Positions 27,291 to 37,969 of a stretch of DNA of 64,000 nucleotides are shown here, piece after piece; position 1 is the stretch's first letter; each line of letters starts with the position of its first letter. The translations under genes were made by a program, and so were the position numbers. The stretch is from CBDUEF01 sp018063485. Lineage in GTDB: Bacteria; Pseudomonadota; Alphaproteobacteria; Rhodobacterales; Rhodobacteraceae. The stretch is from the NCBI GenBank assembly GCA_037045435.1, contig JBAOID010000016.1, positions 124,001-188,000 of the forward strand, given 5' to 3'. Below the pieces are notes generated by a model, which did no database searches, was not told the origin of the DNA, and worked only from the letters and a program-made list of their open reading frames with translations.

Positions 27291-27859
27291 CGACCAACAC
27301 GGTGGAGCCGCCGACGAAGTTCAGCCTACCCGCCGCTGCCGTGGATCGGGGCGCGCTTCCGCTTCGAGGTGCGTGATCTCGAGGGAACCAAGGTTCTGGC
27401 CAAGACGATCGACAACAAGTTCTTCCAGCGCGGGACGTCGTTCATCGGCGACGCCGGCGATGAAGCAACTACACGATCCAGGCCGACGTCCGGAGCGAAG
27501 GGGCGCGGCGGAAGATGTCGGAGGTCGGCGTGGTGAACCAGCGCTACATCGTCGTCCTCAAGGGCAATTCCCAGGAGCTCGAGGTGAACTCGAACCAGGA
27601 ACGGCTGAAGGTGGCGGTGTCCGTTCCGGTGGCAGCCGAACGTCTGGTACACCGCTGAAGTGCCCGGGTGGACCTCGCGGCCGACGGCACCGGCGTGGTG
27701 CGGGCGAAAGCCTGGAAGAAGGGGGACCCGGAGCCGGCCGCCTGGACCATCGAGGTGCCGCACAAGACGGCGCACCGTCAGGGTTCCCCGGGCATGTTTG
27801 CCTTCAGCCCCCAGGAAATGCGGGTCTTCGTCGACAACGTTGTGGTCACCCCCAACTGA
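27268..27859 (+). CDS. C-terminal part of a PQQ-like beta-propeller protein (5' missing, several frameshifts)
   Basis: Reassembled pieces read EDFEAYELSNTTTNTVEPPT, RFRFEVRDLEGTKVLAKTID, NKFFQRGTSFIGDAGD, RRKMSEVGVVNQRYIVVLKG, WYT then VDLAADGTGVVRAKAWKKGD, and end AFSPQEMRVFVDNVVVTPN. This is the concanavalin-like C-terminal domain found behind PQQ propellers in verrucomicrobial and planctomycete proteins annotated as BamB-like. The propeller and signal peptide are absent because the gene begins at the seam. A second propeller gene follows 82 bases on. Confidence 0.75.
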
Positions 27860-27941
27860 ACGCCGGACCAAGATTCACCGATTCCGTACCGTTCGCGACC
27901 GTTCTCCATCCGATCCGTCTCCGCGACCAAGCTATAGACCC

Positions 27942-29556
27942 ATGAAGACTGCGTCCCTGCTGACCCTCGCCCTCGCTGCCGCCGGCCTCGTTTCGCCGGC
28001 GCCAGGACTGGACCCAGTGGGGTGGCACCGCTGGATCGGAACATGTATTCGCCGGCGAAGAACCTCCCGGATCGTTTCGACCCCGGCAAATTCAAGAAGG
28101 GCACCGAAGACGTGGATCTGGCGACGACCAAGAACGTCAAGTGGGTGGCGCGACTCGGGACTCAGAGCTACGGCAACGTGACGGTGTCGCAGCGGCAAGG
28201 TGTTCGTCGGGACCAACAACGACAACCCCCGCGATCCGCAGCACCAGGGCGATCGCGGCATCGTGCATGTGCTTCGACGAGAAGACCGGCGACTTCCTGT
28301 GGCAACTCGTGGTGCCGAAGCTGAAGTCCGGCAAGGTCAACGACTGGGAAAACCTCGGGTGTCTCGAGCTCCGCCGACGATCGACGGGCGATCGCGTTTA
28401 CCTGGTGACCAGTCGGTGCGAGGTGATCTGCCTGGACTTGGAACGGCCTGGCCAATGGGAACCAGGGCATGCAGGACGAGGCGGCCTATGTGACCAAGGA
28501 CACCGGCAAGCCGCCGGCCAAGATCGGCCCGAAGGACGCCGACATCATCTGGGTGTACGACATGATGGACCAGTTGGGCGTGTTCCCGCACAACGCGTCC
28601 AACAGTTCGCCCCTGATCGTCGGTGATCTGGTGTTCGTGTGCACCTCGAACGGCCAGGACTGGACCCACGTCAACATCCCGTCCCCGCTGTCGCCGAGCT
28701 ACATCGCGCTGAACAAGAAGACGGGCGAGTTCGCCGGCGAGGACGATGCCGGCATCGGGCCCGAAGATTTTCCACGGCCAGTGGGCGTCGCCGTCGGCGG
28801 GCAAGGTGGGCGGTAAATGGCAGGTGTTCGCCGGCGGCGGCGACGGCGTGCTCTACGCGCTCGATTCCGAACCGAGGAAGGCCGAGGACTCCAGTTTCCT
28901 GCGCAAGGTGTGGTGGTTTGACGCCAACCCGCCCGAGTACCGGGCGAAGGATGGAAAGCCGATCAAGTACCCGGCGGCGGAGGGCCCGTCGCGAGATCAA
29001 TGCCACGCCGGTGTTCTACAAGAACCGCGTGTATGTCGCGATCGGCCAGGACCCCGAGCATGGCGAAGGTGTCGGCCGTCTGGTGTGCGTGGACGCCGAC
29101 CAAGACCGGCGACGTGACGGGCAGGGCGCTGATCTGGGACTACAAGGGGATTCACCGCAGCATTTCGACGGTTTCGATCGATCCCGGCGACCGGGCTGCT
29201 GTTCGTGGGCGATTTTTCCGGCTTTGTGCACTGCCTGGACGCCGAGACCGGGCAAGCTGCTACTGGACCCACGACATGAAGGCGCACATGTGGGGCAGCA
29301 CGCTCGTGGCGGACGGAAAGGTGTACGTCGGGCGACGAGGACGGCGACGTCGTGGTTCTGGCGGCGGCCAAGGAGAAGAAGATGCTGAGCGAGACCAACC
29401 TCAACGCGCCGGTGTATTCGACGCCGGTGGTGGCCAACGGGGTGATCTACGTGGCGAGCAACTCCCATCTCTACGCCTTCCACGATTCCGCGCGGCGCCG
29501 CGGGCACCCCGGATCAGCCGGCCAAGACGGACGTGAAGCTTGAACCGACCAAGTGA
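27942..29556 (+). CDS. Exported PQQ-like (BamB-type) beta-propeller repeat protein (about ten frameshifts)
   Basis: Begins MKTASLLTLALAAAGLVSPA, a clear signal peptide. Successive pieces give propeller blades: KNVKWVARLGTQSYGNVTVS, VFVGTNNDNPRDPQHQGDRG, CFDEKTGDFLWQLVVPKLKS, GVFPHNASNSSPLIVGDLVF, WQVFAGGGDGVLYALDSEPR, NATPVFYKNRVYVAIGQDPE, LFVGDFSGFVHCLDAETGKL and VYSTPVVANGVIYVASNSHL, ending KTDVKLEPTK. Each blade has the YAL/CLDAxTG.L.W signature of PQQ repeats. The product (about 530 residues) is a periplasmic or surface propeller; no dehydrogenase residues are evident, so a structural or binding role is as likely as an enzyme. Confidence 0.82.
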
Positions 29557-29647
29557 CGGGAATCCCGCCTCGGCGAGTTCACGGACGGAATCTTGTGGTG
29601 GAGTCCGGTGGAGGAGAAACTCGATCCCGCGGGTTTCCTGCCACCGA

Positions 29648-30920
29648 GTGAAAACAAACGCATTGCCCATCCCTTCCGCCGCCCTTTGTCCCCTAACCCA
29701 GTCCTCCCGATTCGCAGGGTGGAGCGCCCTTGTGGCCGCAGGACTTCTTGGAGCAATGGGAGTGGGATGGGCCGAGGATACGGATCGATTCAGGCCGTAT
29801 TTCCATTGGAAGAGCTACGAGTGGGATACGATCTGGGGAGTGGACGACGCCAATGGGGTGAGTCTAGGGGCCAATTTCGACCGCCACTGGGGCGCCGAAC
29901 TGTCCCTGGACGCGTTTCAGTTGGGGCTCAGAAACACCTCGGATCAACTGGTGGCAGAGATGTCGTCCATCAGCCTCATTCCGCAGGTGCGACTGCGACA
30001 ACCGTTCTTCAACGACCGGCTGGTCCCGTACGCCGTGTTGGGGGTTGGGACCTCGTTCGTGCAGTTCAACGACCGTAAGTCTCATGCGTTCGACCTGAAT
30101 CTTGAGGCGGACGGTTGGCAGTGGTCGGCCACCGGCGGCCTCGGGATTGCAGTACTTCCTCGACGACGAAATCGCCTTTGGATTCGAGGGGAAGTACGTC
30201 TGGGTGGACGAGTTGGACACGAAGATCGGGACGGAGGAAGGGACGATGGACATGTCGTCATTCCTGTTGTCTTTTGGACTCCGGTTGTACTTCGACGAGA
30301 ACACCCCTCGCTCTCTGGCGGACCTTCCCGAAAGCCCTTCCGCATCGCGCTTCTATTTTTCGATGAAGGGTGGCGGGCGGGTGATCCTCGATGGGGACTG
30401 GGGTGGAGGCGTGACCTTGACGCCCCTGGCCCAGGCAGATGACTCCGGATTGAACAAGCACTGGGGCCTGACGTTCGGCGTGAACCTCAATCGCCACTGG
30501 GCCGCCGAATTGGCTCTGGATGGGGGCGAGACCAGCATCCAGGTGGATGATCGGTATCGAATCGGTGAGTATTCCCAGACGGGCATCATGCCCCAGATCC
30601 GGTATCGCTGGCCCCTGGCGACGGGTCGTTGGGTGCCGTATGCGCTAGCGGGTGGAGGCATGCTTTATGCGGAGTTCAATGATGCCAAGCCCCAGAGCCG
30701 ACTTTTCCCCGGGCTGGACACCAAGGGATTCTATCCGGTGGTCCGGTTTGGGGGCGGGGTGGAGTACTTTTTCACCCGCAACTTCTCGTTCGGCGCTGAG
30801 GCGAACTACCAATACACATGGGATCACACGATCGACCTTGGGGATCGCCCGGAAGTGACCGGGGATTTTTCGATGTTCCAGGCCCTGCTGATGTTCCGGG
30901 TTTATCTGTTCGATCTCTAA
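29648..30920 (+). CDS. Outer membrane protein with two tandem beta-barrel domains (one frameshift)
   Basis: From GTG 29648 comes a signal peptide ending AAGLLGAMGVGWA. Domain 1 then follows: FHWKSYEWDTIWGVDDANGV, SLGANFDRHWGAELSLDAFQ, LIPQVRLRQPFFNDRLVPYA. A break near 30148 (one extra A) leads to LQYFLDDEIAFGFEGKYVWV and DMSSFLLSFGLRLYFDE. Domain 2 repeats the plan: GLTFGVNLNRHWAAELALDG, MPQIRYRWPLATGRWVPYAL, VEYFFTRNFSFGAEANYQYT, LLMFRVYLFDL. Each half resembles an OmpW/OmpA-like eight-stranded barrel. Two complete barrels in one chain is uncommon. Confidence 0.78.
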
Positions 30921-31118
30921 GCATGGGGTGCCTTGACACCCCATCTCCCGTTCACCAGTTTTGAAACCCACTCGGCCACGGAAGGTTGGCTCGGCGACGT
31001 TCCACGCGTCGCGAGTTGCGCTCCCTTCGGAAGCCGCCTACTTGATACCCTGAAATTCCGGGTCGGCCGCGAACGGCGTGCTGGACCCAACACTCCTTTT
31101 CAACGAATCCGCCACTCC

Positions 31119-32208
31119 ATGCCTATTCCAACCGTCGCTCCCGAGGCCGTCGCGAAGGCCAAGGATCAACTCAACGCCCACCTGCTGGAGATCATCCACT
31201 GGCATTTCAGTCCGGAAACCGGCATGCCCGTTCTGGCTCGATTGGGCTGTCGAAGAACTGGGACCCGCGCAAGGAGGTCCGGTCCTTCGACGACATGCTG
31301 AAGTTCCCGCACTTCCAGGATGAGTTCCTGCGGGACCTGCAGCCGGAAGTCTGGGTGCCGGCGGCCTTCAAGGGGCAAGCCGTACAACATCTTCGAGACG
31401 GGCGGCACCACCGGCATGCCCAAGCAGCGCATCGGGTGGAACGACTACAAGGTCGATTACTCGGAGTTCAGCGACAAAATCTCCGACGCCCATTTCCCAC
31501 GGGGCGGCGCCTGGCTGATGATGGGGCCGACCGGGCCCGCGCCGCCTGCGGCTGGCGATCGAGCATTTGGCCAACGTCCGGGGCAGCTCCTGCTACTTCA
31601 TCGATCTCGACCCGCGCTGGGTGAAGAAGGTCCTGGCGGACAAGAAATTCGATCAAGCCAAGGCCTACATGGTCCACGTGGTGGATCAGGCGGCGACGAT
31701 CCTCAAGCACCGCAAGGTGACGGGGCTTTTCACGACGCCCAAGCTTCTCGAGGCCTTGGCGGAGAAGGTGAACCTCTGGGACGCCGGCATTCGCGGCGTG
31801 TTCTGTGGCGGCACCTCCATGAAGCCGCAGGAAGTGCGGTTCATCGTCGAGGAACTGCTGGAGGGCCGGATCGGATTCTATCCGACTTACGGGAACACGC
31901 TGATGGGGTTGGCGGCGAGCGTGCCGTTGCAGCCCGAGGACCAGTTCAGCGTGACGTACTACGCGCCCCAGCCCCGGGCCGTGCTTCGCGTGGTGAACCC
32001 GGCCACGACCGACGAGACTGGTCGGCCTACGGCGAGCTTCGGTCGCGTGGAACTCACGACCCTGACCAAGGAATTCTTCATGCCGCGCTTCCTGGAGCGC
32101 GACGAAGCGATCCGCCGGGCTCCGCGTCCGCCCTACGCCTGGGACGGCGTGGGCGATGTCCGGCCTTTCGGCGCGATGGAAAAGAACATCGTCGAAGGGG
32201 TCTACTGA
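31119..32208 (+). CDS. PaaK-like adenylate-forming ligase (acyl-CoA/acyl-protein synthetase family; several frameshifts)
   Basis: Starts MPIPTVAPEAVAKAKDQLNA and continues through frames DDMLKFPHFQDEFLRDLQPE, YNIFETGGTTGMPKQRIGWN and then a long intact part from 31567: NVRGSSCYFIDLDPRWVKKV, TGLFTTPKLLEALAEKVNLW, GVFCGGTSMKPQEVRFIVEE, PTYGNTLMGLA. TGGTTGMPK is the ATP-binding loop of adenylating enzymes of the PaaK/LuxE type. The family activates carboxylic acids as acyl-AMP. The product is about 360 residues. It converges with the histidine kinase, stop regions overlapping by seven bases. Substrate unknown. Confidence 0.78.
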
Positions 32209-34850
32209 CCCGATCCGGCAAAAACCGGGATGCGGAGCGTCATGGTGGTGCCCTGGCCGACCGTGGAATCCACCTGGACGCGACCCTGGTGGAGTTCCAG
32301 GCAACGCTGAACGATCACCAGTCCAAGCCCGGTTCCCGCGCGGGAACCGACATTCCGTCCGCGATGGAAGGCGTGGAATAGCCATTCGAGATCGGCTTCG
32401 GGAATGCCAATGCCGCGGTCTCGGATGACGATGACCGCCTCGGTCTGATCGCGTCCCACCGTGAGTTCCACCGGGGATCCGGCGTCCGAGTATTTCACCG
32501 CGTTGGTGAGGACATTGGTCAGGATATTGCGCAGCAGGCGTTCGTCGCCGCGCGCCGTGAGCGATGTGACTTCGTCGGGTTCGGCACGCACCAGGATGGG
32601 GCAGTGCTGAATGGTGACCGCGGCCACTTCCTCGGCCACGGTCTGGCAAAGACGGGGAAGATCGAGAGGTTTGGGCTCGAAGCCGATCCGACCGGCGTCG
32701 AGACGCGCGAGCAGGAGGACCTCTTCCATCAGATCCCCCATGCGCCGGGTGCTGCGCTGGATCGAGGCGAGTTGATCGCGTCGTTCCTCCGGTGGAAGCC
32801 GGTCGTGATAGCGCTCCAGGATGCCCGCCGAGGACATGATGATCCCGAGGGGCGTGCGGAACTCGTGAGAGACCATCGACACGAAATTGCTTTTGAGCAC
32901 GCCCAGTTCCTTCTCCCGATCCAGGGCGCGTCGGAGATCCGCCTCCACCCGTTTCCGCTGGATGGCCAGCGCGGTCTGGGTGCCGACGAAGGCCAGGATT
33001 TGCTTCTCCGATTCCCCGTAGGCGGTCGGGTTGTGATAGTCCTGCACGGCCATGGCGCCCACGGTCTTTCCGTCTGCCTTGAGGGGAACTCCGAGCCAGA
33101 TGGCAGCGGACCGACCGCACTCGATGTAGCGGATGTTTTCCAATCCCTCGACCGTAACAACCCCGTCAGGACCTCGGCGGCGCGCGGCCGTGGCGCCATC
33201 GACCAGCAGCGGTTGGCCGCTTTGCAGGACCGCACCGGTCAGACCCGTGTCAATGGGGCGTGGTGCCGGAATGTCGTCCCCGAACTCGTCCCGGAAGTAG
33301 GGGAACGTGATGAGCCCCGATTCGGTGGAGTACAGCGCGATGTAAAAATTCCGGGCCGGCATGAGGTCCTGGATGATCTCATGAATGCGGGCGTAGAGGG
33401 CCGGCAGGTCATCCGCGGCATGGACCGCCTCGGAAATCAAATAGGTGGCCTGTTGGGTGCGCTGGCGGCGCAGGCGCTCGGAATTGTCGGTGATGCTCGC
33501 GCGGAGGAGTCGGCGTCCCTCGGACGGCAGGCGGACGAGGCGGATTTCGCAGGGAATCGGCGATCCACTGGCGTGGAGGTGAACCCACTCGAAAACGGGA
33601 GTGGCTCCCGCGAGGGCTCCTTCGATCCAGGAGCGGGCGGCGTCGGCGGAGGTTTGTCCGTCTTCCTGGGTGGACGGGCTGACATCGAGCGGTGTCAGTT
33701 CACAAAGTCGTTCCTGACTGACTCCAAAGAGTCGAAGGGCATTGCCATTGCCCGCCAGGAACCGTCCGGTGTCGGCGTCGTAGACGACAATGGCTTCCGG
33801 GGCGTGCTCGATCAGGGTGCGCAGGCTGGCTTCGCTTTCTGAAAGCGCGGCGGTCCGTTCGGCGATCCGCTGTTCCAGGGTCGCGTTGAGCATGCGGATC
33901 TCGTCCGCGGCGGCCCGTCGCTCAGTGATGTCGGCGATGGCTCCGACGTGGTAGGCGACCGCGCCGGTTCTCGGGTCCAGAATGGCGTGGGAACTGGTGA
34001 GCCCCCAGAACCGCGTTCCATCCCGGCGGACATACTCCACTTCTTCCTGCTCGAATCCTCCGTGTCGGGCGAGTCGGTCCAGGAGTCGCGGACGAACGGA
34101 GGGATTGGCGTAGAGCCTTTCCCGGGGGATGGCCTGGAGTTCGGCGAGTGAACCGTATCCGGACATCCGGAGATAGGCCTGGTTGACGAAGATCAGCCGG
34201 TGCTGGTGGTCGCTGCGGTAGATGGCCTCGGAAATGTTGTCGGCGACCGATGCCAGCAGTTCGCGACTTTCCCTGAGGGCGGCTTCCGCGGCCTTGCGCT
34301 CGGTGATGTCGCGGGCGACGACCACATGGAGGGGCCGTTCGTGGTTCCCGATGACGGTGGCCACGATCTCCAGCGGCAGTTCGACGCCGTCGGCACGACG
34401 AGCCAGCCACTCAAACCGGTGGGCACCGGTGCGCTCGGTCTCCGCGATGTACCCTGCCGCGGCGATGGAGGAAGGGCGGCCGTCGGGCTGGAACTCGGGT
34501 GACCAATCGGCGGGTTTCAGGTCCAGGAGTTGCTGCTTGGTCTCGCAACGGAGGAGCGCTATGGCGGCCGGATTGGCATCCACGAAGGTTCCGCGCGTCG
34601 GGTTGAACAGGAAGATCGGGTCGGTGCTTCGCTCGAAGAGAAGTCGGAAGGTGTCGGCACCCGGTGCATTCGATGCCGGGTGAACGGACGCCGGCTGCGA
34701 AGGGTTGGCAAGGGGTACTTCCACAACAGACTTAGGGTTGAACGGCGGTGTCGCCGCTGGTTTGGCGGGGTTCGGTGACAGCGGGGCGATCTGCGGCTTG
34801 GGTGGTTGTTGCGAACGCCAGGAGGAGGAAAACTCCCGCGCGGCAGGCAA
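32202..34850 (-). CDS. Sensor histidine kinase with three PAS domains and a GAF domain
   Basis: An 882-codon frame. Approximate domains: PAS 1 at 67-190 (FRLLFERSTDPIFLFNPTRG), PAS 2 at 195-315 (LLASVADNISEAIYRSDHQH), PAS 3 at 345-460 (LRTLIEHAPEAIVVYDADTG), GAF at 480-640 (ARNFYIALYSTESGLITFPY). HisKA has its phosphorylated His at about 662 in VSHEFRTPLG, and the ATPase domain shows Asn near 783 (LTNAVKYS), DRGIGIP and GTGLGLVIV. The first 65 residues are Pro-rich. A signal-peptide-like stretch, MIRSRLACRAGVFLLLAFAT, lies in another frame just upstream (about 34866), so one indel may hide the true start. No response regulator is adjacent. Confidence 0.9.
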   Translation of the reverse strand: MPAAREFSSSWRSQQPPKPQIAPLSPNPAKPAATPPFNPKSVVEVPLANPSQPASVHPASNAPGADTFRLLFERSTDPIFLFNPTRGTFVDANPAAIALLRCETKQQLLDLKPADWSPEFQPDGRPSSIAAAGYIAETERTGAHRFEWLARRADGVELPLEIVATVIGNHERPLHVVVARDITERKAAEAALRESRELLASVADNISEAIYRSDHQHRLIFVNQAYLRMSGYGSLAELQAIPRERLYANPSVRPRLLDRLARHGGFEQEEVEYVRRDGTRFWGLTSSHAILDPRTGAVAYHVGAIADITERRAAADEIRMLNATLEQRIAERTAALSESEASLRTLIEHAPEAIVVYDADTGRFLAGNGNALRLFGVSQERLCELTPLDVSPSTQEDGQTSADAARSWIEGALAGATPVFEWVHLHASGSPIPCEIRLVRLPSEGRRLLRASITDNSERLRRQRTQQATYLISEAVHAADDLPALYARIHEIIQDLMPARNFYIALYSTESGLITFPYFRDEFGDDIPAPRPIDTGLTGAVLQSGQPLLVDGATAARRRGPDGVVTVEGLENIRYIECGRSAAIWLGVPLKADGKTVGAMAVQDYHNPTAYGESEKQILAFVGTQTALAIQRKRVEADLRRALDREKELGVLKSNFVSMVSHEFRTPLGIIMSSAGILERYHDRLPPEERRDQLASIQRSTRRMGDLMEEVLLLARLDAGRIGFEPKPLDLPRLCQTVAEEVAAVTIQHCPILVRAEPDEVTSLTARGDERLLRNILTNVLTNAVKYSDAGSPVELTVGRDQTEAVIVIRDRGIGIPEADLEWLFHAFHRGRNVGSRAGTGLGLVIVQRCLELHQGRVQVDSTVGQGTTMTLRIPVFAGSGQ

Positions 34851-34956
34851 GGCGTGACCGGATCATAAGCAAGTGTGGTCCGGTCGATTCGCGACCGCCA
34901 GTCTGTTGGTTGGGGACGGGCGAGGGTGGAACAGCTGGTCCCATGAACTCTGCGTC

Positions 34957-34980
34957 CGTAGCGGCGGGCGTCTCGCCTGC
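34957..34980. repeat. Single arm of the CGTAGCGGCGGGCG palindromic repeat
   Basis: 24 bases starting CGTAGCGGCGGGCGTCTCGC are identical to the left arm of the complete palindrome at 40608-40722. Here the right arm is missing; the larger nested palindrome begins eight bases later. Confidence 0.7.
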
Positions 34981-34987
34981 TCCTCCC

Positions 34988-35213
34988 GAGAATCCCAACG
35001 GGATTCCGTCCCAAAGCCCGGGGTTGGACCGCGCCGCGGGCCTACCCCGGGGTAGCGCGTTTCCATGAATTCATCAACCCCAACGGGGTTGCGGCGGGCG
35101 GGCGCAACCCCGTTGGGGTTGGTTGAAATGCCCGACCTAACCCGGGGTAGCTCGTTCCTCGCAACCCCGGGCTTTGGGTCGCAATCCCTTTGGGATTGGA
35201 ATCACCCGATGCT
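34988..35213. repeat. Long nested palindromic repeat, copy 1
   Basis: About 226 bases that recur at 42198-42420 with roughly nine in ten bases shared. The outer arms are inverse complements: AATCCCAACGGGATT and CCAAAGCCCGGGGTT at the left match AACCCCGGGCTTTGG and AATCCCTTTGGGATT at the right. Inner arms CAACCCCAACGGGGTTGCG and CGCAACCCCGTTGGGGTTG form a second stem about a GGCGGG centre. The whole can fold as one long hairpin. It carries no gene and behaves like a non-autonomous mobile or REP-type element. Confidence 0.8.
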
Positions 35214-35390
35214 CCCATCCCTGGTTCATGGCCCGTGGGCATGGCGCTTTCGCCAACGCCGCTTCCTTTGAACCTCCCCGCGTCCTCGCCTCCCTAAGCG
35301 GCGGATTCTCCGCCGCACTCCAAGACGCCAAGCGTTCGCCCTGCCGTCGAGACATCCCCACGACCGATGAACCACGCCATGCCTCGTTCG
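35214..35390. other. Gene-free gap with a strong small hairpin
   Basis: Together with the two repeats above this completes the 540 bases between the kinase start and the next gene's stop. GCGGCGGA-TTC-TCCGCCGC (35298-35316) is a perfect eight-pair stem that may terminate or be another repeat fragment. No coding sequence recognised. Confidence 0.5.
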
Positions 35391-37879
35391 CTAGGGTTGC
35401 GGTGGCACGTTGACGGTGATGTCGCCGAGATCTTGGATCGCCCCGGGTTCAGCGCCTTCCGCGGGCGCCGGCACCGTGATCGAGATTTCGGCGATGTCGG
35501 GGTGGGAGGTGATCAGTTGCCGCCAATGGAATTGCCGCAGGATGTCGTCTTGGGGGGCGGTCTGGCCCGGGCGATTGTTCAAGGAGGTGTGGTGGATGCC
35601 GAGAAGGTAGCCGCCGGGCGCGAGACCTTCGAGGGTGACGAACCGGCCTTCGGAATCGGGAAACGCGGCCACGATGCTGGAGCGAAGGAGTTGGAGTCGG
35701 TGGATTTCGGTGGCGCGCTGTTGCGGCCTCTTGGGGCGGGAGCTGTTGAAAGGAGGGTCCGCGGTTCCCGGGGGGGAGATTCGGTGAGGCGAAGGTCGCC
35801 GCGATCCCGGCTACACCCACGGGAGTGCCGCCGGGGCCCTGAAGAACGACGCGACCTTTCACCCGCGGTCCGGGATCCGCGATGAGGACCTCCGTGGTGC
35901 GACCTGGCTCCACCGTGACCGGTGTCCGGTGGTGGCCGGGCGGGGCATCCGCGATTCGAAGTGAAACCGTGTATTGGCCCGGCAGAAGCGAATCGAACAC
36001 GAACCGTCCTTCGAAGTCCGGTTCGGCCTTGGAGATGAATGTCATCAGCGGCGGGGTCAGGGTGTGGCCGGGGTCCAGCCAGACGCTCTGATCGGGGCCG
36101 GCCCCATGGGGGAGATCGATGCGGCCCTCCATACGGCCCCAGGCTTGAAGCCGGAGCGTCGTGGGCTCCCCGGGCGCAGGTGGTTTGGCCAGTACAAAGC
36201 CGGCCTCGCCAGCCGCGATCAGCCAGTCTCCCGCCGCCTCGGAAGGGAGTCGGAACCGCCCTTCGGCATCGGTCGTGGCGGAGAATGGGTTGCCTCCCTC
36301 TCGCCGCAGCGAATGACGGCCAAGCCTGATGCGGTCCGCCTTCTCAATCAGATGGACCTCCACTCCCGCGGCGGGGTCGCCGTTGGGTAGCAGGACGGTG
36401 CCGCGAATCGCCTTGTTGGCGTCTGCGAGTCGAAGATGGATCTCGAGCGGATGGGTGGGAAAGGATCCGGGCTGAATCGGTTCGTGGACATAAGGAAGGT
36501 AGCCCTCAGCTTCGATGCGGAATCGATACGGCGGGTCGGCGTCCACGAACGCGAATTGCAGGTCGCCATTTCGGCAGACCTGGGCGCTTCTTCGGTCCCA
36601 CTTCGGTTCCGGCCACTGCGGTCCTCGATCCGAGGGGATGGCCTTGAATTCCGCGATGGGCCGACCGGATGCCGCGTCGAGCACCCGGCCGTGGATGCGA
36701 GGGGTGGGGCCGAGCTCGATCTCGTGTTCGGAACCATCCGCAACCACCGCCAACGTTGCGGCGTTCGCCCCAGCCGAATTTGGCCACATAGAGATGAATC
36801 GTTTCGTTCGCGGGGGCGTCTCGCCATTCGATGCGTCCGTCGGGTCCGCTCGGGTTCATGGCGAAGTACAACGCTCCGTCCCATGCCTCGGGAATGGCAC
36901 GGACGCCTTCCACGCCCGCCCCGGAGGAATCGACGACACGAAGGCGAAGGACGGCGGATGGGGGCAGGACGACATCCACCGGCGGCGAGTCCGAGGCCAC
37001 CATGGCCTGGATATGGCGAGGGCCATGACCCGGGGCCGTTGCGGTGAAGGCGAACGCGCCTTGTTGCAGGTTGTTCCAGAGAAAGCGGCCATCGTCGCCG
37101 GTCTCGGCGCGGCGTTGGTTCCAATTGTGGGGCGAATGGAGGAGGACCGCTTTGGGGATGGGGCGCCCGACCGAGTCCGTCACTTTCCCGACGAGCTGAA
37201 GCGGTCGATTCAGGGTGGTGATGAGTTGACGGGTCCAGAGCTTCTGCTTTGGGTCGAGGCGTTGAGTGCCGTCGGGATTGGGGGCAAGGCCGGCACCGAC
37301 CAGGGTGACGAGCGTTGGGGGGAAGTCCGGGTGATGGGCGGTGATCTGAAATCCGGGATGGGCCCTGGGAATCCAGGTGCTTGTCCATCGGCCATCTTCA
37401 CCGGATTGGCCGATGACAATGCCGTCCGTATTGGCTGTGCCGGTATATTCGGTGCCCGATTCGCGCTGGATGCGTTCACCGCCGGAGAGAAAGTTGAGGC
37501 GAAGGTCCGCCTTCGCGACGGGTTGTCCCTCCGGCGACACCAGGGTTCCACCGATGGCTTGTTCGGTGGGTGGGAGTCGCAGGGTGTACTGCTCGGGAAT
37601 GATTTCGCCGCGATGGGGGGCGAAGCGAACGCAGCGCGGTGTTCGACCTGGAACCAGGGCACCGACGGCCAAATGATAGGTGTTGGTTGCGAAGCGAACC
37701 ACGGCGGCGCCGTTGGAATCCGTGCGCTGGCTGGAGAATGCCTCCGGCCAATTTTCCCAGGATATGGCGCTCACCTGCACCTCCGCGTCGGGAATGCCAT
37801 GGCCCGTTGCGGCGTCGACGACGCTGAGGAGTAGTTCGCGTTGGGAAGCGTCTTGGGGTGTGGCGGGGGTGGTGTTCAT
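35391..37879 (-). CDS. Carboxypeptidase-regulatory-like (CnaB-type) repeat protein, paralogue A (frameshifts)
   Basis: Runs leftward from MNTTPATPQDASQRELLLSV to the end ITVNVPPQP. It is built from beta-sandwich repeats with the D..GRF.....G.Y pattern: DDGRFLWNNLQQGAFAFTAT, TDAEGRFRLPSEAAGDWLIA, FEGRFVFDSLLPGQYTVSLR and SEGRFVTLEGLAPGGYLLGI. Other marks are GKVTDSVGRPIPKAVLLHS and GRVLDAASGRPIAEFKAIP. Breaks occur near 36780 and between 35700 and 35840. The repaired length is about 828 residues. No signal peptide or membrane helix is seen, so its location is unclear. The next gene upstream on the strand is a close paralogue. Confidence 0.75.
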
Positions 37880-37969
37880 CGGAGGCCGTCTCGGTGGGGG
37901 ATGGAACGAGGCCGAAGATGCCATCGGCGATGGGTTGAGCAACAGGGATGGGCGGGTTGCGCAGGCGGG

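Noticed and set aside
34988..35213. Short open frames with repeated NPNGV/GLRPKARG-like peptides on both strands
   Set aside because: They are translations of the palindromic repeat and recur with it at 42.2-42.4 kb; no ribosome sites or independent support.
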